This document shows positions 36,901 to 43,094 of a DNA stretch of 43,094 nt, piece after piece. Position 1 is the stretch's first letter. Every line of letters starts with the position of its first letter. The notes under the pieces were generated by a model. The model was not told where the DNA came from. It saw only the letters and a list, made by a program, of their open reading frames with translations, and ran no database searches. The stretch is from Comamonadaceae bacterium (GTDB lineage Bacteria > Pseudomonadota > Gammaproteobacteria > Burkholderiales > Burkholderiaceae_C): contig CANFVA010000006.1 in assembly GCA_947450255.1 (NCBI GenBank), positions 1 to 43,094 of the forward strand, given 5' to 3'. The position numbers and the translations under genes are program-made.

Positions 36901-37445
36901 TTGTAATCACCCAATGCATCGATCGCAAACGTGCCCTTGGCGTCGGTTGTAACCGTTCTTTCAATAATACTGCTGGGCACCAAGGTGTGGCTCCCGCTTT
37001 GGGTGGCGCCGTTGGTGCTGAGAATGGGCAGGCCGCTGGGTGAATCAGACAAACTAAATTGCGTGGCACTGCCGGCCACCTTGACCGTATTCACGATAAA
37101 GTAGTTTTGGAAGCCGTTGAGCGGCGCTGGTAACTTCCCGGTAGTCTGCAGCATGACGGTCTGACCGTCAAAAACCAAGGCGTCTGACAAGGCGGTGCTA
37201 TCCGGTACCGTCACCACGGCGGGGTTGGCTGCGCTGATGGTGATGGGTAAGCGCAGGCGGTTGGTACTGGGACAGCGAACTTTCACCTTCGAGTCGGTCA
37301 AGGCCACACCGACTGCGGCCGTGCCGCGTAATGTGTTGCCGCTAGGGGTCAAGGCGGCCAGCACGTTGTCCAGGCGCGCGTCACCACTCCCACCACCGCA
37401 GGCGCTCAACAGCAGACAGAAACACCAACAAGCAACACGCTTCAT
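33960..37445 (-). CDS. Very large DUF1566-type lipoprotein with phage-tail-like repeats
   Basis: 1161 residues from ATG 37445. Signal peptide with lipobox LLLSAC (Cys16), then GGGSG, so an exported lipoprotein. Three ~65-residue repeats share TTGTLPQxLSxxxxYYVV...FKLSxxxxGLP (about 91-155, 310-372, 665-731), like repeats seen in phage tail proteins. A first DUF1566/Lcl-like domain spans ~430-620 (WQDNGS, WVVPSIDELQ, AFWSRTPS). A second starts at ~764 (VTDSVTKLIWRQC, WRLPTKQELASLVD) and ends at ~1102-1161 (AINQSKFPQG, WIVNFYDG, FVRLVRSP), split by ~270 residues holding two copies of a 65-residue module (842-907, 933-997; AWSxPV, FSAD, SSDVYMR). Possibly surface adhesion; function unknown. Confidence 0.88.
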   Translation of the reverse strand: MKRVACWCFCLLLSACGGGSGDARLDNVLAALTPSGNTLRGTAAVGVALTDSKVKVRCPSTNRLRLPITISAANPAVVTVPDSTALSDALVFDGQTVMLQTTGKLPAPLNGFQNYFIVNTVKVAGSATQFSLSDSPSGLPILSTNGATQSGSHTLVPSSIIERTVTTDAKGTFAIDALGDYKALSPCLLEIVPADGAKLHSIALSLFGVANITPLTDALLATLVEVSDLAAYFGTFNESAASRLGQLATTNNIQAAWEKIKTGLIANGFDVSAIQTEPITQPLYAAYNCGGEVEISLDDPAVFKFKGEGVTSNDLAVTLKTSGTLPQALSEANTYYVVGANAKGNEFKLSDVKGGTPMSTKGNVQDGVHLAYVGNKLCTNVGNGYDKLLDNIKSMETDALVYAALLAGKEKLITLVKLDSHGVALKNQFAKWQDNGSEQAGTQWDCVHDTVNHVYWEVKRNDPNHMRHKGHKYSWYDSSITAVQTTDATTNKTTTLGYQLNGGSAGTELNTTCKGVGDPAKCNTESYAKSVNNNKLCGFDTWVVPSIDELQKFPLNYAASVLANTDYFPDLETEPVASTAFWSRTPSANNAQGKYAWTFNFGTGKVVDGLKSSPRPVRLMLPVQSYAVKVTTTTKTDGSKVTDYGITEASKGVVTLDGSPKTPIASDQLISLRTTGTLPQTLSQFESYYVVDADATGSTFKLSKAQSGLPLNTLATDKNWNVVGPHFVVVGGKPTPKQRDADTCNPAIEVTRPDTRFSVSAGEVTDSVTKLIWRQCVEGLSGDNCSSGQAKAATQAEAVGLATVAMGADKKPWRLPTKQELASLVDRKCTGVWKFKTAASGLWMTSRLFTVTTGWEQEVAWSNPVLVDGQGMEFSADATQWHDAAASSDVYMRKKSPQGSPVRIAGESGMGWSDGVPADPLDSDPSPHAPTPLWYTQRVFTLSGAGTQDAAWSEPVQIKDNSSLQFSADNLNWHFPPKSSDVYMRDGPNSPGIIMRGEVGGVSSPGTSVTGVAFFRGQYVAGLDPFPKGGSFNKPQPDYPVLTASSKQGMVIGYAFYRGDLPPGTPRGGSFAYPTPESVGWSDGIPKEVITSEVVSAADSARAINQSKFPQGITFPFPQATWTATVVPNSSAAWIVNFYDGTETTVDSATSGIFVRLVRSP

Positions 37446-37700
37446 CGCACTATTTCCAATTGGGACTCCAAAAAAGAATCCATGATGTCCTGACATCGGC
37501 ATATCCGGCCCGCTACTTGAGCACGGGGCAATCCATGGTTGGCAAATTCCACACCCAACCAGCTTGGACCGCAGAAGCTAACGCTTGCACAGCCCGCACA
37601 GCAGGCCACGGCCTATGATGTCTAAACCGACATGCCCTCACTAAGCAAAGCAACGACTATGCCAAGGAATCCGCCGTCCCTACCCTGACAGCGCGCGCTT

Positions 37701-38337
37701 TTTGACATCCCTGCCGAGGTGACCTACTTCAATTGCGCCTACATGGCACCGCTTTCACGCAACGCCGCCGCTGCGGCAAGCGGGCGACAAGGTGCTGATC
37801 TGTGCCGATGAATTTCCCTCCAGCCACTACCCCTTGCGCCGGGCGGCGCGTCTGGCAGGAGCGAATATCGTGACCGTGGCCCGCCCGCAAGACGGCGATT
37901 GGACGCGCGCGCTGCTGCGGGCCATGACCCCGCGCACCCGTTTGGCTTCGCTCTGCCCCTGCCACTGGACCGATGGCGGCCTGATCGACCTGGTAGCCAT
38001 ACGGCGGGAACTGGATGCACACGACGGCCTGTTATTGGTCGATGCCACCCAGTCACTGGGCGCAATGCCACTGGACATCAAGCAAGTGCGGCCTGACTTT
38101 CTGGTGGCGGCTACTTACAAATGGCTGCTCGGGCCCTACAGCCTGGGCTTTTTGTATGTGGCGGCGCACTGGCAAGACGGCCAGCCACTGGAAGAAAACT
38201 GGGTCAACCGCGAAGCTGCACACGACTTTGGAACAAATCGCGGCCTGGCCATTCGCATCACGCCGCATGTCTATAACAACCAAGAAGACGTGGCACCATT
38301 GCTGGAAGTCTTGCAGGCTGCGCGAAGGACCCGCTAA
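37701..38337 (+). pseudogene. Decayed class V aminotransferase
   Basis: Fragments of one PLP enzyme in family order but in two frames. FDIPAEVTYFNCAYMAPLSRN (37701 on; residues split across the N-terminus) is followed by a shift and a jump to GDKVLICADEFPSSHYPLRR. The stretch from CHWTDGGLIDL through LLLVDATQSLGAM to the PLP-lysine motif ATYKWLLGPYSLGFLYVA is intact. After LEENWVNREAAHDF it jumps to RITPHVYNNQEDVAPLLEVL, the C-terminal end. From memory of the family about 60 residues are missing in the first gap and more than 100 in the second. An in-frame TGA at 37686 separates it from the nearest upstream ATG. Not functional as it stands. Confidence 0.85.
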
Positions 38338-38404
38338 GACTCAAAACGCACCTCTAAAATCCCACCCTTCGCGCGCACCGCGCCGCCTCCTTGGAACCCC
38401 CGCT

Positions 38405-40036
38405 TTGTCCTTCGCCTCTGAAACCCGCCGCCGTCGCACCTTTGCGATCATTTCTCACCCCGACGCCGGTAAAACCACCTTAACTGAAAAGCTCTTGCTA
38501 TTTTCCGGCGCGATTCAGATCGCCGGGTCGGTGAAAGCGCGCAAGGCTTCGCGCCATGCCACATCGGACTGGATGGAGATCGAAAAGCAGCGCGGTATTT
38601 CGGTGGCCTCCAGCGTAATGCAAATGGTGTACCGCGACCATGTGATTAATCTTTTGGACACACCCGGACACAAAGACTTTTCAGAAGACACCTACCGCGT
38701 GCTCACCGCCGTGGATGCGGCGCTGATGGTGATTGACGCGGCCAATGGTGTGGAAGCGCAGACCCGGCGCTTGATCGAAGTTTGCCGCCAGCGCGATACG
38801 CCCATCATCACCTTCGTCAACAAAATGGACCGCGAAGTGCGCGAGCCTTTGGACATTCTGGACGAGATCGAGCGCGAACTGGGCATGCCTTGCGTGCCCA
38901 TGACCTGGCCGGTCGGCCAGGGCAAATTGTTTGGCGGCATCATCAATTTGCGCACCGACACCATGACGGTGTTCGAAAGCGGCAGCGAACGCCTGCCGCA
39001 AGACTTTGACGCTATTGCCCTGTCGCGTCCCGAGGCCTTGCAAGCGCGCTTTGGCCACGAATGGACCAGCGCCCTAGAGAGTATGGAGCTGGCTACCGGC
39101 GCATCCCCCGCCTGGGACCATGCCGCCTTTTTGGCGGGCAAGCAAACCCCGGTGTTTTTTGGCTCGGGCGTGAACAACTTTGGCGTGATGGAAGTGCTGG
39201 ACGCTTTGGTGGACCTGGCGCCCTCGCCGCAAAGCCGTACCAGCACCGTGCAGGTCAACCGCCAGCCGGTGGTGCAGGAAGTGCAGCCCGAAGACAAGGC
39301 TTTTAGCGGCGTGGTCTTCAAGGTGCAAGCCAATATGGACGCCAACCACCGCGACCGCATCGCCTTTGTGCGCATGGCTTCGGGCAAGTACACGCCAGGC
39401 ATGAAGCTCAAGGTCATGCGCACCGCCAAAGAGTTGCGCCCGACCAGCGTGGTGACTTTTATGAGCCAGCGCCGCGAGGCCGTCGAAGAGGCCTATGCCG
39501 GTGACATTGTAGGCTTTACCACCCACGGCGGGGTGCAATTGGGCGACACGATTACCGACGGCACGATCAACCTGCAATACACCGGCCTACCGTTTTTTGC
39601 GCCCGAAATGTTTATGACGGTGGTACTCAAAAACCCGCTGCGCACCAAGCAATTGCAGCAAGGCCTGGCGCAATTGGGCGAAGAAGGCGCGATCCAGGTG
39701 TTCAAGCCCGAGATGGGCGGCAATATGCTCTTGGGCGCTGTGGGGCAATTGCAGTTTGAAGTGGTGCAACACCGCCTCAAGGGCGAGTACGACGCCGACA
39801 TCCGCTTAGAAGGCAGCCAGTACACCGGCGCGCGCTGGATCAGCGCCGACAGCCCCGCCGAACTGCGCGAATTCGTGAACGCTTATCCGCAGCGCATGGC
39901 CAAAGACGCGGCCGACACACTGGCCTTTTTATGCACCAGCCCCTACGACGTGCGCCTGGCGCAAGAGCGTTTTCCGAAAATCCATTTCCACCCCTTGCGC
40001 GAACATGCCGGCCTGAGCCTGGGCAGTGCGGGCTAG
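38405..40036 (+). CDS. prfC: Peptide chain release factor 3
   Basis: GTPase that removes RF1/RF2 from the ribosome after termination. 543 residues; G1 ISHPDAGKTTLTEKL, switch region KQRGISVASSVMQM, G3 LDTPGHKDFSEDTYR, G4 VNKMDREVREP. Domains II-III follow with AYAGDIVGFTTHGG and VGQLQFEVVQHRLKGEYDAD. No ATG exists near the family N-terminus (SFASETRRRRTFAIISHPDAG); the TTG at 38405 gives the right length, with a weak TTGGA upstream. The frame is open through the upstream pseudogene, which is coincidental. Confidence 0.96.
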   Translation: MSFASETRRRRTFAIISHPDAGKTTLTEKLLLFSGAIQIAGSVKARKASRHATSDWMEIEKQRGISVASSVMQMVYRDHVINLLDTPGHKDFSEDTYRVLTAVDAALMVIDAANGVEAQTRRLIEVCRQRDTPIITFVNKMDREVREPLDILDEIERELGMPCVPMTWPVGQGKLFGGIINLRTDTMTVFESGSERLPQDFDAIALSRPEALQARFGHEWTSALESMELATGASPAWDHAAFLAGKQTPVFFGSGVNNFGVMEVLDALVDLAPSPQSRTSTVQVNRQPVVQEVQPEDKAFSGVVFKVQANMDANHRDRIAFVRMASGKYTPGMKLKVMRTAKELRPTSVVTFMSQRREAVEEAYAGDIVGFTTHGGVQLGDTITDGTINLQYTGLPFFAPEMFMTVVLKNPLRTKQLQQGLAQLGEEGAIQVFKPEMGGNMLLGAVGQLQFEVVQHRLKGEYDADIRLEGSQYTGARWISADSPAELREFVNAYPQRMAKDAADTLAFLCTSPYDVRLAQERFPKIHFHPLREHAGLSLGSAG

Positions 40037-40045
40037 GGCCGCGTA

Positions 40046-41233
40046 ATGGCGGCGCATCGCGGTTTGCTGGCCGTTTTCGGCTCCACGCTGTTTCAGTTGT
40101 GCGGCGTTTTTATGCTGCTTCCTTTGCTGCTTTTATTGCTCAAGCGCGCCGAGGTGTCCAACACCGTAGCAGGCCTGTTTGCCGCCACCGAATGGCTAGG
40201 CATTTTTATCATGACGCCTTTTGCATCTGCGATCACGCGTGCCTTGGGACGGCGCCATGCGCTGTGGCTGGCGTCAATCACGCCACTGCTCACTACCTGC
40301 GGTTTTTTACTGACTGATGCGCTGGCCGCGTGGTTTGTATTGCTCTTGCTTGGGGCGATGGCCGGTGGTATGCGCTGGGTCTTGGCCGAATCCTTCATCG
40401 CCGAGTTTTCTCCACCGCAGCACCGGGGCACGCTGATTGGCGCCTATGCCACCCTGATCGGCATGACCATGGTGACCGGACCCGCGCTATTGGCCTGGCT
40501 GGGCGCAGACGACCCTGCCGCCCTGCGTATCGTCATCGGCCTGATGCTGATCGGCCTGGCGTGGACCGCTTGGATACCACGCCTGCCGCAGGACCATGAC
40601 AGCGACACCGCGCGTGTGGGCCTGATCGGTCTGTGGCATGCGGTGCGGGCCAACCCGGTGGTGATGCTGGCCGGTTTTGTTGGCGGGTTTTTTGAGATGG
40701 GTCTCAGCTCGGTGCTGCCGATTTACGGCCTGAGCCTGGGACTGCCCGCCGGGGACGCTGCTCTGCTACTGTCGCTGAGCGGCCTAGGCGGCACGCTGTG
40801 CGCCATTCCCGCAGGCATGCTGGCTGACCGCTTTGCCTCGCCTTCTTTGGGACGGCGCCGATTGATGGTGCTGCTGGCTGTGCTCTTACTGATGTCCGGC
40901 GTTATGGTCTTGGCGGTGGCGCAGCACACCCCACTGGTGTGGGCGGTAGCGCTGCTCTGGGGCTCGGCGGGTGGCACGCTTTACACGCTCACCATGTTGG
41001 ACATCGGTAGCCGCGAAACCGGTATCACCCTGGTCAACAGCACGGCGGTGCTGGTGCTGACCTACACCCTGGGCGCGCTGGTCGCGTCCTCGGCAGCAGG
41101 GCTGATGCTGGACTGGTCGGCCAGCCTGGGCTTGTCGCTGATGCTGATGGCCGTTGCCGGTGGCGGGGTATATGCGTTTGCCCGCAGTGCGCGGGCATTA
41201 GCGCAAGCGCAAAAAACTTCAATCGGCATCTAG
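40046..41233 (+). CDS. MFS transporter
   Basis: 395 residues, about 12 hydrophobic helices (LLAVFGSTLFQLCGVFMLLP first). Cytoplasmic loop between TM2 and TM3 has ITRALGRRHALW, and the TM8-9 loop has GMLADRFASPSLGRRRL, a weak copy of the MFS RxGRR motif. Substrate unknown; YcaD-like sugar/drug transporters are the nearest type I recognise. Only nine bases after prfC, so probably co-transcribed. Convergent with the amidohydrolase gene, with 18 bases between stops. Confidence 0.85.
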   Translation: MAAHRGLLAVFGSTLFQLCGVFMLLPLLLLLLKRAEVSNTVAGLFAATEWLGIFIMTPFASAITRALGRRHALWLASITPLLTTCGFLLTDALAAWFVLLLLGAMAGGMRWVLAESFIAEFSPPQHRGTLIGAYATLIGMTMVTGPALLAWLGADDPAALRIVIGLMLIGLAWTAWIPRLPQDHDSDTARVGLIGLWHAVRANPVVMLAGFVGGFFEMGLSSVLPIYGLSLGLPAGDAALLLSLSGLGGTLCAIPAGMLADRFASPSLGRRRLMVLLAVLLLMSGVMVLAVAQHTPLVWAVALLWGSAGGTLYTLTMLDIGSRETGITLVNSTAVLVLTYTLGALVASSAAGLMLDWSASLGLSLMLMAVAGGGVYAFARSARALAQAQKTSIGI

Positions 41234-41251
41234 CACTTGCCGCATCAAGTC

Positions 41252-42286
41252 TCATGCAAAAGCTTGCAGCACATTCGCCACGTTGACGCCCACCGCCTCC
41301 ACCGCATAGCCGCCTTCAAACACCAGCACTGTGGGCAAAGCTATTTGGGCGATGCGCTCGCCCATGCGCAGATAGTCATCGCTTTGTAGCGCGAAGCCGG
41401 AGATCGGGTCGCCTGCAAAAGTATCCACGCCCAGCGACACCACCAGGGCTTGCGCGCCATAGGTGCTAATGGCTTTTAAGGCCAGCTCCAATGCCACAGA
41501 CCAACGTGCATAGTCGCTACCGCGCGGCAAGGGAAGATTGAGGTTAAAGCCCAGTCCCGCGCCTTGGCCGCGCTCGTCAGCATGGCCCAAATAAAACGGG
41601 TATTCCGTGCGCGGGTCACCGTGGATGCTTGCGAAAAATACATCGGCACGCTCGTAAAAAATCGCTTGTGTGCCGTTGCCGTGGTGGTAGTCCACATCCA
41701 GCACCGCCACGCGCTCCAGGCCGCTGTCGCGCAAGTACTGGGCCGCCAGGGCCGCATTGTTCAAGAAGCAGTACCCGCCAAAAAAATCTGCGCCCGCATG
41801 GTGGCCTGGCGGTCGGCTCAAGGCAAAGGCAGCGCGTCCGCCTTGGGCGATGTGTGCCGCTGCACTGAGGGCGCAATCGGCGCCGCTGCGCGCTGCCTGC
41901 CAGGTGCCCGCGGTCAATGGCGTACCGGCGTCAAAGGAATACAGGCCCATGCGCGCCGCAAAATTGTCCGGCTCGATGTCGCTGCGAAAACTCCGCGTCG
42001 GCCAGACACTGGGGATGGCGTCCAGCGCCGCGTGGGCCGGGTCCAGCGCCACCCATTGCTGCCAGGCGGTTTGCAAAAACTGCAAGTAACGCGGGCTATG
42101 GACGCGCTCCAGAAAGGCATCACCAAATTTGGCGGGCGTTTGCAGCGGACCCAGCGAGCGCCCCTGCAATACGGCAGCGACCTGGTCCTGGCGCTGCGGC
42201 ACTTCATGGCAGGGCACCATGCGGCCACGGAACATCTCCAGCTTGCCCTGGTGGGCGGCGTGGTCGGGGTTGTAAAAAATTTGCAT
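41252..42286 (-). CDS. Histone deacetylase-like acetylpolyamine amidohydrolase
   Basis: Zinc amidohydrolase, 344 residues. SRPPGHHAGADFFGGYCFLN (His162, His163), LDVDYHHGNGTQ (Asp199, His201), SLGVDTFAGDPISGF (Asp288) and FEGGY (Tyr327). These keep a constant +4 offset from His158/159, Asp195, His197, Asp284 and Tyr323 of Mycoplana ramosa acetylpolyamine amidohydrolase (from memory), so the whole active site is present. Likely substrates are acetylated polyamines; another acetyl-amide is possible. No obvious operon partner. Confidence 0.92.
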   Translation of the reverse strand: MQIFYNPDHAAHQGKLEMFRGRMVPCHEVPQRQDQVAAVLQGRSLGPLQTPAKFGDAFLERVHSPRYLQFLQTAWQQWVALDPAHAALDAIPSVWPTRSFRSDIEPDNFAARMGLYSFDAGTPLTAGTWQAARSGADCALSAAAHIAQGGRAAFALSRPPGHHAGADFFGGYCFLNNAALAAQYLRDSGLERVAVLDVDYHHGNGTQAIFYERADVFFASIHGDPRTEYPFYLGHADERGQGAGLGFNLNLPLPRGSDYARWSVALELALKAISTYGAQALVVSLGVDTFAGDPISGFALQSDDYLRMGERIAQIALPTVLVFEGGYAVEAVGVNVANVLQAFA

Positions 42287-42380
42287 GGCGCTAGCCTACA
42301 AGAATATGCCTGAAGTCAATCGCCGCTGCAGGCCTAGCGAGCGTCTGCATAAGTCCGTCATCGCAACGCGCACCATTGCC

Positions 42381-42456
42381 GACACTGCGAGGAGCGCTAG
42401 CGACGCGGCAGTCCATGCACCCATGGATTGCCACGGCCTGCGGCCTCGCAATGACG
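42381..42456. repeat. Imperfect extragenic palindrome (REP-like)
   Basis: The two arms ACTGCGAGGAGCG...GGCAGTCCATG and CATGGATTGCC...CCTCGCAAT are imperfect reverse complements and meet at the central CATG-CACC-CATG. The 'GTCATTGCGAGG...GGCAATCCATG' type is, from memory, a dispersed intergenic repeat in many proteobacteria. It occupies the 187-base gap between the amidohydrolase and PepSY-like genes, which has no gene. Confidence 0.6.
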
Positions 42457-42473
42457 GCCCAATTACCTGCGGC

Positions 42474-42749
42474 CTAACGCAAGCGACTGCCCACAATCCC
42501 CAGCGTCAGCGGGTGGAAAAAGAACTCGCCGTCTTCGCCTTTGTCATTGGTTCCCACCACCACATAGCAGCCTGCCATGTCGCCGATGCGGCGCACTTTG
42601 TAGCCTTTGGTTTCAAGCAATTTGGCGAGCTTGTCCTGCGAAGTCCAACCGGACTTCATGCCCGAGTTGCACTTGGGCACTGACTGGGCAATAGCCAAGG
42701 TGCCCAGCAGGCAGCACATCCCGATAAAAAATGATCTGAGTTTGCGCAT
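42474..42749 (-). CDS. Small secreted PepSY-like protein
   Basis: 91 residues from ATG 42749. N-terminal signal peptide (MRKLRSFFIGMCCLLGTLAIA, cleavage likely after AIA-Q). Mature part SQDKLAKLLETKGYKVRRIG, then GCYVVVGTNDKGEDGEFFFHPLTLGIV, fits the PepSY fold seen in small periplasmic proteins. Two cysteines in the mature part could form a disulfide. The upstream open frame to 42845 lacks a signal sequence at its start and is less likely. Function unknown; divergent from the SDR gene. Confidence 0.75.
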   Translation of the reverse strand: MRKLRSFFIGMCCLLGTLAIAQSVPKCNSGMKSGWTSQDKLAKLLETKGYKVRRIGDMAGCYVVVGTNDKGEDGEFFFHPLTLGIVGSRLR

Positions 42750-42856
42750 GGGATCCAAGCAAATGAAAGCGAGGACCGATTGTGCAACAAGCACCCTCAC
42801 ACTAGGGAAAGCACTAAGCACCGAATGGACAAACTCCCGTATCATAGGAATTCATA

Positions 42857-42871
42857 AATAAATGATTTATT
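42857..42871. promoter_or_regulatory. AT-rich palindrome upstream of SDR gene, possible operator
   Basis: AATAAAT-G-ATTTATT is a perfect 7-1-7 inverted repeat, 32 bases before the SDR start and about 108 bases before the PepSY-like gene, in the divergent 154-base gap. Could bind a TetR/GntR-type regulator or simply be an AT-rich promoter. No regulator gene is next to it within the window. Confidence 0.35.
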
Positions 42872-42885
42872 CATATTTGAATTAA

Positions 42886-43094
<209 letters not shown>

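Noticed and set aside
35949-37043. 364-codon plus-strand frame opposite the large lipoprotein
   Set aside because: Antisense shadow; no motif, and the lipoprotein has clear signal peptide and domains.
40046-41233. PucC/LhaA-type bacteriochlorophyll delivery protein
   Set aside because: It is a general MFS transporter without the PucC signature, next to prfC and away from the bch genes.

Overview
The window looks like the chromosome of a photosynthetic betaproteobacterium (Burkholderiales, most like Rhodoferax and relatives). The basis is established family knowledge: purple-bacterial bacteriochlorophyll genes beside a red-type (form IC) Rubisco operon with CbbX, an ahcY-tlyA-metF methyl-cycle operon led by an S-adenosylhomocysteine riboswitch, and GC-rich Comamonadaceae-like codon use. 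No rRNA, tRNA, CRISPR array or insertion sequence was recognised.

Positions 1-8174 are the edge of a photosynthesis gene cluster. bchF-bchN-bchB (dark-operative protochlorophyllide reductase and vinyl hydratase) run leftward. aerR-ppsR (antirepressor and repressor), bchG, bchP and a small membrane-protein gene run rightward. PpsR-type operators that contain the -35 element precede bchG and, with one mismatch, bchF. A perfect FNR/FixK-like palindrome lies between bchF and aerR.

Positions 8145-17033 hold the Calvin cycle genes. cbbR is divergent from a serine-glyoxylate aminotransferase gene, which is followed by cbbL-cbbS-cbbX-cbbY-cbbF-cbbP-cbbZ. The aminotransferase gene and cbbL have nearly the same promoter (33 of 35 bases identical in the core). 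This points to one CbbR regulon covering Rubisco, its activase, inhibitor removal (CbbY) and photorespiratory salvage (CbbZ and the aminotransferase).

Positions 17040-19441 carry two small DNA-binding-like proteins and a DadA-like flavoprotein. Positions 19523-29013 are a compact leftward gene set: ynjC/ynjD-type ABC transporter without a binding protein, a ynjF-type CDP-alcohol phosphatidyltransferase, a TVP38-flavoprotein fusion, an NADH dehydrogenase-SelD fusion, a degenerate flavoprotein paralogue and an Mpo1-like membrane protein. It resembles a rearranged E. coli ydjXYZ-ynjABCDEF region joined to selenophosphate synthesis. It is the best candidate here for an undescribed system; its function is inferred only.

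Positions 29113-43094 hold rlmJ, the riboswitch-controlled ahcY-tlyA-metF operon, a thioesterase, a very large lipoprotein with a split DUF1566 domain and phage-tail-like repeats, a decayed class V aminotransferase pseudogene, prfC, an MFS transporter, an acetylpolyamine amidohydrolase-like enzyme, a PepSY-like secreted protein and the start of an SDR dehydrogenase.
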